From contig CALPIW020000033.1 of the NCBI GenBank assembly GCA_943323725.2, positions 1 to 10,866 on the forward strand: a DNA stretch of 10,866 nt, written 5' to 3'. Origin of the DNA: Polynucleobacter meluiroseus. GTDB taxonomy: Bacteria; Verrucomicrobiota; Verrucomicrobiia; Opitutales; UBA953. Positions 5,330 through 10,866 of the stretch are shown one piece after another; positions within the stretch are counted from its first letter, which is position 1, and the number at the start of each line of letters is the position of its first letter. The notes below the pieces were generated by a model. That model made no database searches. It saw only the letters and a list, made by a program, of their open reading frames with translations, and was not told where the DNA came from. A program made the position numbers and the translations under genes.

Positions 5330-7390
5330 ATGCGTCTCCTCCTCGCCTTAGGGCTCCTGTTGCTCGCCCGTCCTGCCCAGGCCGCGGAGGCCGACGTGAT
5401 CGTCTACGGCGCCACCCCGGGAGGTTTCTGCGCCGCGATCGCCGCCGCCCGCGAAGGCGCCAAGGTGGTACTGCTCGAACCCACCGCCCACGTCGGCGGC
5501 GTCAACACCGGCGGGCTGAGTTTCAGCGATTCCAACCAGACCGTCCGCTCCACACTGCTGGGCCTCTTCGAAGAATGGCACCAGCGCGTCGCCGCCGATT
5601 ACGCCGCCCGGGGCGTCAAGCTGCCCTACGACGTCGCGGTGAAGGACAATTCCGTCTGGACCTACGAACCGCACGTGGCCGCCCGCGTGACGGACGCGAT
5701 GCTCAAGGAAGCCGGCGTGAGCGTGCTGACGAAGCAGATCCTGGAAGGCGTCGAGAAAGCAGGCGCCAAGATCGTGGGCCTGCGGACGTCCGGCGGCATG
5801 CACACCGCGAAAGTCTTCATCGATGCCACCTACGAAGGTGACCTGATGGCCCGCGCCGGGGTGGTCTGGCATCTCGGCCGCGAGAGCCGCGACGAGTTCG
5901 GCGAATCGTACGCCGGCCGCCAATACCCGAAGGCGAAGATGGCCATCAACGGTTTCGACGCCAACGGCCTGCCGCTGCCCTTCATCACTTCCGTCCGCCC
6001 GGGCGATGACCAGGCCGGCGAAGAGACCGTCATGGTCTATAGCTTCCGCCTCTGCCTGACGAAGAATACCGCGAACCGCGTGCCGTTCCCGGAGCCGAAG
6101 GCCTACGACCCGGCCCGCTTCGAGCTCATCCGCCGGTATTTCCAGAAATACCCGAACGCACCGGTGCCCTGGGATCTTTACCCCCTGCCGGGCGACAAGT
6201 TCGACGCCAACAACGGCATCGGGAAGATGTTCTCGATGGGCCTCGTCGGCGAAGCCAACGGCTGGTGCGCTTCCGACCCCGCGGGACGCGCCAAGCTCTG
6301 GGAGAAGCACAAAGAGTATACCCTTGAGCTCTATAAGTTCCTGACAACCGACCCGGCGGTCCCGGCGAAGATCCGTGAGACCATGGCGGAGCTCGGCCTG
6401 TGCCGCGACGAATTCCCCGAGACGGGGCACTGGTCGCCGCAGCTCTACGTCCGCGAAGGACGCCGTATGGACGGACGCTTCACCCTGACGCAGCACGACG
6501 TACTCAAGGACGCCCAGAAGGAAGACCCGATCGCGATCTCGTCCTTCCCCATCGATTCGCATGACTGCCGTCGCCTCGCCCTGCCCGACGGCGTCATCAA
6601 CGAAGGCACCATCTTCCCCGTCCGCATGCCGGGACGCCGCCACGGCTACGCCTACCACATCCCTTACCGCGCCATCACGCCTGCGGCCTCAGAGTGCTCC
6701 AACCTGCTCGTCCCCGTCGCGCTCTCGGCCACGCACGTGGCTTATTCGTCCGTCCGCGTCGAGCCGACCTGGATGGCCATCGGTCAAGGCGCCGGCGTCG
6801 CCGCCGCCCTCGCCGCCAAGGCCGGCGTCACGGTCCAAGCGCTCGACTACCCCACGCTCCGCGCCCGCCTCCTCGCCCAGAACGTCGTGCTCGAGCTCCC
6901 CAAACTACCGCCAGCAGATAAGCCCGCACGCGCCACCGGTCCGGTCTCGCTCGACCCGAAGTCCCTGCCCGGACTCATCCTCGACGACGCGCAGGCCGAA
7001 CTCTCCGGCGACTGGGAACGCTCCACGAATTTCAAGCCGCACGTCGGCGTCGGCTACCTGCACGACGAACAGCGCGCCGACGGTAAATCGCGCGCCGTCT
7101 TCCGCTTCAAAGGGCCGGCCGATGGGGTCTTCGCGCTCCACATGGCCTACTCGGCCCATGAGACACGGACGACGCGCCTGCCGGTCACGATCATCGGCCC
7201 TGATACGGATCAGCGCTTCACCGTCGATCAGACCAAGCCGATGCCCACCGGCGAAGCCTTCCGGCCGATCGGCTCTCTTCGCCTACGCCAAGGGGCTGAG
7301 TATACGCTTACGGTGACCAATCAGGACACCAAAGGCTTCGTGATCGTCGACGCCTTCCAGTTGCTCCCGGTCGACGCTTCGGCAAAGTAA
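5330..7390 (+). CDS. Exported FAD-dependent oxidoreductase with golvesin-like C-terminal domain
   Basis: This 686-residue protein starts with a Sec-type signal peptide (hydrophobic L-L-L-A-L-G-L-L-L-L core, A-Q-A cleavage site near residue 18) and has no twin-arginine motif. The FAD_oxidored family Rossmann segment follows: D-V-I-V-Y-G-A-T-P-G-G at 22-32, an acidic strand end at E50, and V-G-G-V-N-T-G-G. The family motif D-A-T-Y-E-G-D-L lies at 165-172. The C-terminal part of the FAD fold shows Y-H-I-P-Y-R-A-I-T-P from 442 and, from about 458 to 495, N-L-L-V-P-V-A-L-S-A-T-H leading to M-A-I-G-Q-G-A-G. Residues 549-686 look like a golvesin/xanthan-lyase C-terminal beta-sandwich, which in relatives may bind glycans or help attachment. 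The substrate is unknown; this family is common in PVC glycan-degradation loci. The frame stays open to a GTG at 5303, but the ATG at 5330 fits the signal peptide better. The next gene starts 4 bp on. Confidence 0.9.
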   Translation: MRLLLALGLLLLARPAQAAEADVIVYGATPGGFCAAIAAAREGAKVVLLEPTAHVGGVNTGGLSFSDSNQTVRSTLLGLFEEWHQRVAADYAARGVKLPYDVAVKDNSVWTYEPHVAARVTDAMLKEAGVSVLTKQILEGVEKAGAKIVGLRTSGGMHTAKVFIDATYEGDLMARAGVVWHLGRESRDEFGESYAGRQYPKAKMAINGFDANGLPLPFITSVRPGDDQAGEETVMVYSFRLCLTKNTANRVPFPEPKAYDPARFELIRRYFQKYPNAPVPWDLYPLPGDKFDANNGIGKMFSMGLVGEANGWCASDPAGRAKLWEKHKEYTLELYKFLTTDPAVPAKIRETMAELGLCRDEFPETGHWSPQLYVREGRRMDGRFTLTQHDVLKDAQKEDPIAISSFPIDSHDCRRLALPDGVINEGTIFPVRMPGRRHGYAYHIPYRAITPAASECSNLLVPVALSATHVAYSSVRVEPTWMAIGQGAGVAAALAAKAGVTVQALDYPTLRARLLAQNVVLELPKLPPADKPARATGPVSLDPKSLPGLILDDAQAELSGDWERSTNFKPHVGVGYLHDEQRADGKSRAVFRFKGPADGVFALHMAYSAHETRTTRLPVTIIGPDTDQRFTVDQTKPMPTGEAFRPIGSLRLRQGAEYTLTVTNQDTKGFVIVDAFQLLPVDASAK

Positions 7391-7394
7391 CCCC

Positions 7395-8594
7395 ATGAAG
7401 ACCCGCCTGCTGCTCTGCCTCGCCGCCCTACTGGCTGGCTGCTCCACGCCCAAGGAAGAACGCCAGCCGGCGGTCACGCTGCTCCCGGCCGGTTGGAATG
7501 CCAAGGCTGCGGGCGACAAGGTCATGGCCGGCCTTTTCAAGGTGACCGGCCCCGAGGTCAAAGGCGCGCACGACGCCCATTTCACGATCGTCGGCGACCG
7601 CGCTTATGTCGTGGCCGAGGTCAACGACCGCCAGGCCGGTGAAGCCGCCCAGTGGCCCTTCGTCTACGCGACGCTCTCCATCGTCGACCTACGCAACGAG
7701 CGGCTGCTCGACGTGATGACCCTCGCCCGGTCCGAACAAGCCTTCGCCAATGAGACCCTGCCCGTCGGCGCCTGCTTCGTCCCGCGCATCAGGCAGGTGG
7801 CCCCGAAGACCCTCCGCTGCTGGTTCGCGAGCGAGCAACCCGGCAAGCGGCAGTCACAGACCTATTACCGCGACTTCGACCTCGGCACCCTGACCTTCGA
7901 ACGCGAGATCCACCGCATGAAGCTGCAGACCAGTGACGGCGTCTTCGATCTCCAGCCCCAAGCCTTGCATGCCGACGCCGCCAAGCAGGGCTTCCAGCGT
8001 AAGCCCGTCGACGCGGGACTTTACCTGTTCGACAACTTCAAGGAATTCGACGGCCGCACCTACATCGCGATCAACAATTTCCTCGGCGCCCAGCAGGCGC
8101 TCTGCACGCTGAACGCCGCGGCCGACACGCTCGAAGTCGTCGGCCACTTCAACGGCCCCGGCGGCCCCGCTTTGACGGAGCCAGCGGTCAACCGTCTGCC
8201 CGACGGCAGCTGGCTGGCGATCTGCCGCCAAGAGAACGGTGACCACAACTACTGGTTCTGCGAGAGTCGGGACGGCCGGACTTGGACGACCGGCGGCGAG
8301 AAGGCCTTCGTCAAGCAAGGCGCCGGCTCGAAGCCGACCTTCGATAAGTTCAAAGGGTTATATTACCTAGGCTGGCAGGAACGCACCCGCATCGACGGCG
8401 TCAATCGCAGCATCTTCAACGTCGACGTCTCCACGGACGGCGTGACCTGGGAACGGAAATACCGCTTCGAGAGCACTAAATCCTTCCAATACCCCACCTT
8501 CGTCGAAAGCAACGGGGCCGTCTGGCTGGTGGTGACCCAGGGGGACTCCGATCCCAGCCGAAAAGAACGGATCATGTTCGGCCGGTTGGAGTAA
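7395..8594 (+). CDS. Lipoprotein with two Asp-box motifs (sialidase-like propeller)
   Basis: This 399-residue protein has a lipoprotein signal: M-K-T-R, a hydrophobic core, and the lipobox L-A-G-C with the lipidated cysteine at 16, so it is probably membrane-anchored. The body is beta-strand-rich. Two Asp-box motifs, S-R-D-G-R-T-W (291-297) and S-T-D-G-V-T-W (346-352), mark turns of the kind seen in BNR/sialidase-type beta-propellers. The region E-P-A-V-N-R-L-P-D-G-S-W-L-A (262-275) is also propeller-like. I cannot identify the sialidase catalytic Arg triad with confidence, so an enzymatic role is unproven; glycan binding or a lyase/hydrolase role are alternatives. It begins 4 bp after the oxidoreductase stop, with CCCC before the ATG and no Shine-Dalgarno site, so the two are likely co-transcribed and perhaps translationally coupled. 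Confidence 0.85.
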   Translation: MKTRLLLCLAALLAGCSTPKEERQPAVTLLPAGWNAKAAGDKVMAGLFKVTGPEVKGAHDAHFTIVGDRAYVVAEVNDRQAGEAAQWPFVYATLSIVDLRNERLLDVMTLARSEQAFANETLPVGACFVPRIRQVAPKTLRCWFASEQPGKRQSQTYYRDFDLGTLTFEREIHRMKLQTSDGVFDLQPQALHADAAKQGFQRKPVDAGLYLFDNFKEFDGRTYIAINNFLGAQQALCTLNAAADTLEVVGHFNGPGGPALTEPAVNRLPDGSWLAICRQENGDHNYWFCESRDGRTWTTGGEKAFVKQGAGSKPTFDKFKGLYYLGWQERTRIDGVNRSIFNVDVSTDGVTWERKYRFESTKSFQYPTFVESNGAVWLVVTQGDSDPSRKERIMFGRLE

Positions 8595-8672
8595 TCATAA
8601 GCTCTCGATTAGGCTACGGCCGAAAAACTCCTCGCAACCAAACTGGGGCGGAGGTGTATTACTCGTACCCCC

Positions 8673-9923
8673 ATGCGATTCCTCGCCCCCCTCCTCCTGG
8701 TCTCGTCCTTCAGCGTCTGCGTCGGCGCCGATCTGTCTTTTGACAAGCAGACCCTGACCAAGGACTTCGTAGCCGAAGGCTGCGCGGTCGCCGACTTCGA
8801 CCACGACGGCCATGCGGACGTGACGGCGGGTCGCTACGTTTGGCGCGGACCGGACTTCAAGCAGAAGTTCGCCTACACCCCGGAGCGCGACAACCCCGCC
8901 GGCCCGAGCAAGACGCCCTACACTGCCGCTACCGGCTACTCCGACTACTTCATCCAATTCGCCTATGACTTCAATGGAGATGGCTGGTCCGACATCCTGG
9001 TCTACGGCCTGCCGGGCGAGCCCGCCTTCGTCTTCGAAAATCCGCAAGGCAAGGCTGGCGACTGGACTCGGCATAACATCTTCGACGTCGCCGACGGCGA
9101 GTCGCCCGACCTCGTCGACATCAATGGTGACGGCAAGCCGGAGCTCCTCTGCCATTCCAGCGACCTCGTGAAACCCGCCAAGGCCAAAGGCGGCAAGTCC
9201 GGCGGGCAGTTCGGGTACGTCGAGATCGACTGGAAGAACCCCTTCGCCAAAGGACGCTTCCGCCCCATCACCCCCAAGTCGCCGGCCAACGACCAGAAGA
9301 TCTTCAAGTACACCCACGGCTACGGCGCCGGGGACGTCAATGGCGACGGGCGCGTCGATATCCTCGAAAAGGATGGCTGGTATGAACAGCCGGCCGACAC
9401 CACCAAGGACTCTGACTGGAAGTTCCACCCCGTGAACTTCGGTCAGGGCGGCGCCCAGATGTACGTCACCGACGTCGACGCCGACGGACTCAAGGACGTC
9501 ATCACGAGCATCAAGGCCCACGGCTACGGTCTGTCCTGGTTCAAACAGAACAAAGACGGCACCTTCGCCGAACAGGTCATCCTCGGTAAGACCAAGGAAG
9601 AAAACGCGGCCGGCGCGGGCTTCAGTCAGATCCACGCCATCCAGCTCGCCGACATCAACGGTGACGGCCTGCTCGACATCGTCACGGGCAAGCGACGCTG
9701 GGCGCACGGACCGGCGAAGGACGACGAACCGATGGCGGACCCGGTCCTCTGCTGGTTCGAACTCCAGCGCGACGGCAAAGGCGGCGCCCGCTTCAGCAAG
9801 CACCTGATCGACGCCGACAGCGGCGTCGGCACGCAATTCTTCAGCGGCAAGGTAAACCAAGACGGCAAGCCTGACATCGTCATCGCCAACAAGCATGGCG
9901 TCTTCGTCTTCACCCAGAAGTAA
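8673..9923 (+). CDS. Secreted FG-GAP/VCBS seven-repeat protein
   Basis: This 416-residue protein has an N-terminal Sec signal peptide (residues 1 to about 19, ending V-G-A-D). It carries seven evenly spread calcium-loop motifs of the FG-GAP/VCBS type: D-F-D-H-D-G at 41, D-F-N-G-D-G at 99, D-I-N-G-D-G at 149, D-V-N-G-D-G at 221, D-V-D-A-D-G at 267, D-I-N-G-D-G at 327, and a last degenerate K-V-N-Q-D-G at 393. Most are followed by a hydrophobic D-I-L/D-V-I strand. Seven repeats match one complete seven-bladed beta-propeller of the integrin-alpha kind. Such proteins are usually secreted or surface binding proteins; no catalytic motif is seen. The gene stands alone: 78 bases separate it from the lipoprotein gene and a strong hairpin follows its stop. 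The start follows CCCCC with no close Shine-Dalgarno site (a GGAGG lies 18 bases upstream, too far). Confidence 0.9.
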   Translation: MRFLAPLLLVSSFSVCVGADLSFDKQTLTKDFVAEGCAVADFDHDGHADVTAGRYVWRGPDFKQKFAYTPERDNPAGPSKTPYTAATGYSDYFIQFAYDFNGDGWSDILVYGLPGEPAFVFENPQGKAGDWTRHNIFDVADGESPDLVDINGDGKPELLCHSSDLVKPAKAKGGKSGGQFGYVEIDWKNPFAKGRFRPITPKSPANDQKIFKYTHGYGAGDVNGDGRVDILEKDGWYEQPADTTKDSDWKFHPVNFGQGGAQMYVTDVDADGLKDVITSIKAHGYGLSWFKQNKDGTFAEQVILGKTKEENAAGAGFSQIHAIQLADINGDGLLDIVTGKRRWAHGPAKDDEPMADPVLCWFELQRDGKGGARFSKHLIDADSGVGTQFFSGKVNQDGKPDIVIANKHGVFVFTQK

Positions 9924-9946
9924 ACCACCTGCACCTTCCCCCTGAT

Positions 9947-9981
9947 GGGGTCAGACCCTATTAATGGGGTCTGACCCCTTT
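9947..9981 (+). terminator. 12-bp palindrome with T-run after the FG-GAP gene
   Basis: GGGGTCAGACCC (9947-9958) pairs exactly with GGGTCTGACCCC (9967-9978) across an 8-base AT-rich loop, and TTT follows at 9979-9981. The hairpin begins 23 bases after the FG-GAP stop codon, so it fits an intrinsic terminator even though the T-run is short. The sequence also looks like a widespread palindromic intergenic repeat, recalled from general familiarity with bacterial genomes and not checked here. It could therefore be a REP-type element doing duty as a terminator. Confidence 0.65.
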
Positions 9982-9986
9982 ATCTT
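9981..9986 (+). promoter_or_regulatory. Possible -10 element upstream of the sulfatase
   Basis: TATCTT sits between the palindrome and the sulfatase ATG at 9996, nine bases before the start codon. The identical hexamer occurs at 2685-2690 before the gene at 2720. A convincing -35 box is not visible, since the region where it would lie is the palindrome loop and right arm. If used, the leader would be extremely short or absent. Confidence 0.2.
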
Positions 9987-9995
9987 ACCACCCCC

Positions 9996-10866
9996 ATGCG
10001 TCCCCTGCTCACCCTGCTCTTCGCCCTGACGGCCCTCGCCGCCGACCGGCCCAACGTCCTCTGGTTCATCGTGGACGATATGTCCGCGAACTTCGGGAGT
10101 TACGGCGAGACCACCATCGCCACCCCGCACGTCGATCGGCTCGCCAAGGAAGGCGTCCGCTTCAGCCGGGCCTACGTGACGGCGCCGGTCTGCTCGCCCT
10201 GCCGCTCCGCATTGGTCACGGGGATGTATCAGACGACCATCGGGGCGCACCACCACCGCAGCGGGCGCGGCGAACTGAAGATCAACCTACCCGCCGAGGT
10301 CACACCCACGCCGAAGCTCTTCCAGCAGGGCGGCTACTATACCTGCATCGGCAGCGGCCTGACCGACCTCGACTTCCGTGGCCTGCCCTTCAACACCGGC
10401 AAGGGCAAGAAGGCCAAGGCCGGCGCGGGCAGCCGCCTCGGCAAGACGGACTACAACTTCGAGTGGGATCCGGCCATCTACGACTCGCATGACTGGGCCG
10501 GCCGTAAGCGCGGGCAGCCGTTCTTCATGCAGGTCCAGCTGAACGGTGGCAAACTGCGTGAAGGCCCTGAAGCCGCCCGAGTGAAATTTCGTGAACATGT
10601 CGTCAGTGAACTGGGCGCCGTCACCGACCCCAGCAAGGTCACCTTGCCGCCCTACTACCCTCGCGACCCGGTGCTGCTGCAGGACTGGGCCGATTACCTC
10701 GACGCCGTCCGCCTGACCGACCTGCACGTCGGCCGCGTGCTCGCCCGGCTCGAAAAGGAAGGCCAGCTGGCGAACACGTTGGTCGTCTTCATGACCGACC
10801 ACGGCATCAGCCACGCCCGCGGCAAGCAGTTCCTTTATGAAGAAGGTGCGCATGTGCCGCTCGTCA
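9996..10866 (+). CDS. Type I sulfatase (formylglycine-dependent), N-terminal part
   Basis: The frame is open from the ATG at 9996 to the window edge, giving 290 residues of a protein that continues beyond. A Sec signal peptide (residues 1 to about 16, L-L-T-L-L-F-A-L-T-A-L-A-A) precedes the first sulfatase strand R-P-N-V-L-W-F-I-V-D-D (18-28), where D27 and D28 are expected calcium ligands. The catalytic signature is C-S-P-C-R-S-A-L-V-T-G (66-76), a C-x-P-x-R core in which C66 would be converted to formylglycine. F-M-T-D-H-G at 265-270 supplies D268 and H269, further expected metal ligands. The mature enzyme would hydrolyse sulfate esters, probably of a glycan, in the periplasm or outside the cell. 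The sulfatase subfamily and substrate cannot be fixed from this fragment. It needs a formylglycine-generating or anaerobic maturase enzyme encoded elsewhere. Confidence 0.93.
   Translation, partial: MRPLLTLLFALTALAADRPNVLWFIVDDMSANFGSYGETTIATPHVDRLAKEGVRFSRAYVTAPVCSPCRSALVTGMYQTTIGAHHHRSGRGELKINLPAEVTPTPKLFQQGGYYTCIGSGLTDLDFRGLPFNTGKGKKAKAGAGSRLGKTDYNFEWDPAIYDSHDWAGRKRGQPFFMQVQLNGGKLREGPEAARVKFREHVVSELGAVTDPSKVTLPPYYPRDPVLLQDWADYLDAVRLTDLHVGRVLARLEKEGQLANTLVVFMTDHGISHARGKQFLYEEGAHVPLV

Noticed and set aside
5348..6658. A 436-codon minus-strand frame opposite the FAD oxidoreductase
   Set aside because: It is antisense to a gene with clear family motifs and has no domain signal of its own.
8595..8672. 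Possible regulatory RNA or terminator between the lipoprotein and FG-GAP genes
   Set aside because: Only weak, short complementarities are visible; a TATTAC at 8657-8662 could be a -10 box but no matching -35 is seen.
8595..9896. A 433-codon minus-strand frame opposite the FG-GAP gene
   Set aside because: Its Val/Asp-rich pattern mirrors the repeated calcium-loop codons on the other strand; no start context or motif supports it.
1..10866. Search for a defence, phage, toxin-antitoxin or biosynthetic system
   Set aside because: All eight genes belong to recognisable PVC-type exported or amino-sugar families; no nuclease, integrase, toxin or synthase genes are present.

Overview
The window is GC-rich, and every gene called lies on the + strand. 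It looks like part of a chromosome from the Planctomycetota-Verrucomicrobiota group, with Verrucomicrobiota slightly favoured. The reasons are the adjacent DUF1553 (PSD1) and DUF1501 genes, a pair largely confined to these phyla, the crowd of exported proteins of sulfatase/polysaccharide-island type, a BadF-kinase/MurQ fusion, and starts that lack Shine-Dalgarno sequences. The taxonomic call is inference; there is no rRNA or other marker gene here.

Layout. (1) Bases 1-2477 hold the 3' end of a DUF1553 gene and, 5 bp on, a Tat-exported DUF1501 protein. (2) Bases 2478-2719 are an unusual intergenic stretch: a 10-bp hairpin, a pair of 19-bp inverted-repeat arms built from a GTGCAAAR-type unit, an internal terminator-like hairpin, and two C-run tracts that are G-quadruplex motifs on the minus strand. 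(3) Bases 2720-5261 hold a small secreted jelly-roll protein and, 4 bp on, a cytoplasmic fusion of a BadF-type sugar kinase with MurQ (MurNAc-6-phosphate etherase). (4) Bases 5330-8594 hold an exported FAD-dependent oxidoreductase with a golvesin-like C-terminal domain and, 4 bp on, a lipoprotein with two Asp-box motifs. (5) Bases 8673-9923 encode a secreted seven-repeat FG-GAP/VCBS protein, followed by a 12-bp terminator-like palindrome. (6) From 9996 to the window end is the N-terminal part of a type I sulfatase.

How the genes fit together. Seven of the eight genes encode proteins that are, or whose family normally is, exported (envelope or periplasm). Their families (sulfatase, FAD_oxidored plus golvesin, DUF1501/DUF1553, propellers) are common in PVC islands that break down complex or sulfated glycans. 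The fusion is the only clearly cytoplasmic enzyme. It would phosphorylate MurNAc (or GlcNAc) and cleave the lactyl ether to give GlcNAc-6-phosphate and D-lactate, which is peptidoglycan amino-sugar salvage. A substrate shared with the exported proteins cannot be shown from the sequence.

I found no defence system, CRISPR array, RNA gene, transposase or phage gene. The observations most worth following are the composite repeat at 2487-2710 and the kinase-etherase fusion. No gene-free stretch exceeds 300 bases.
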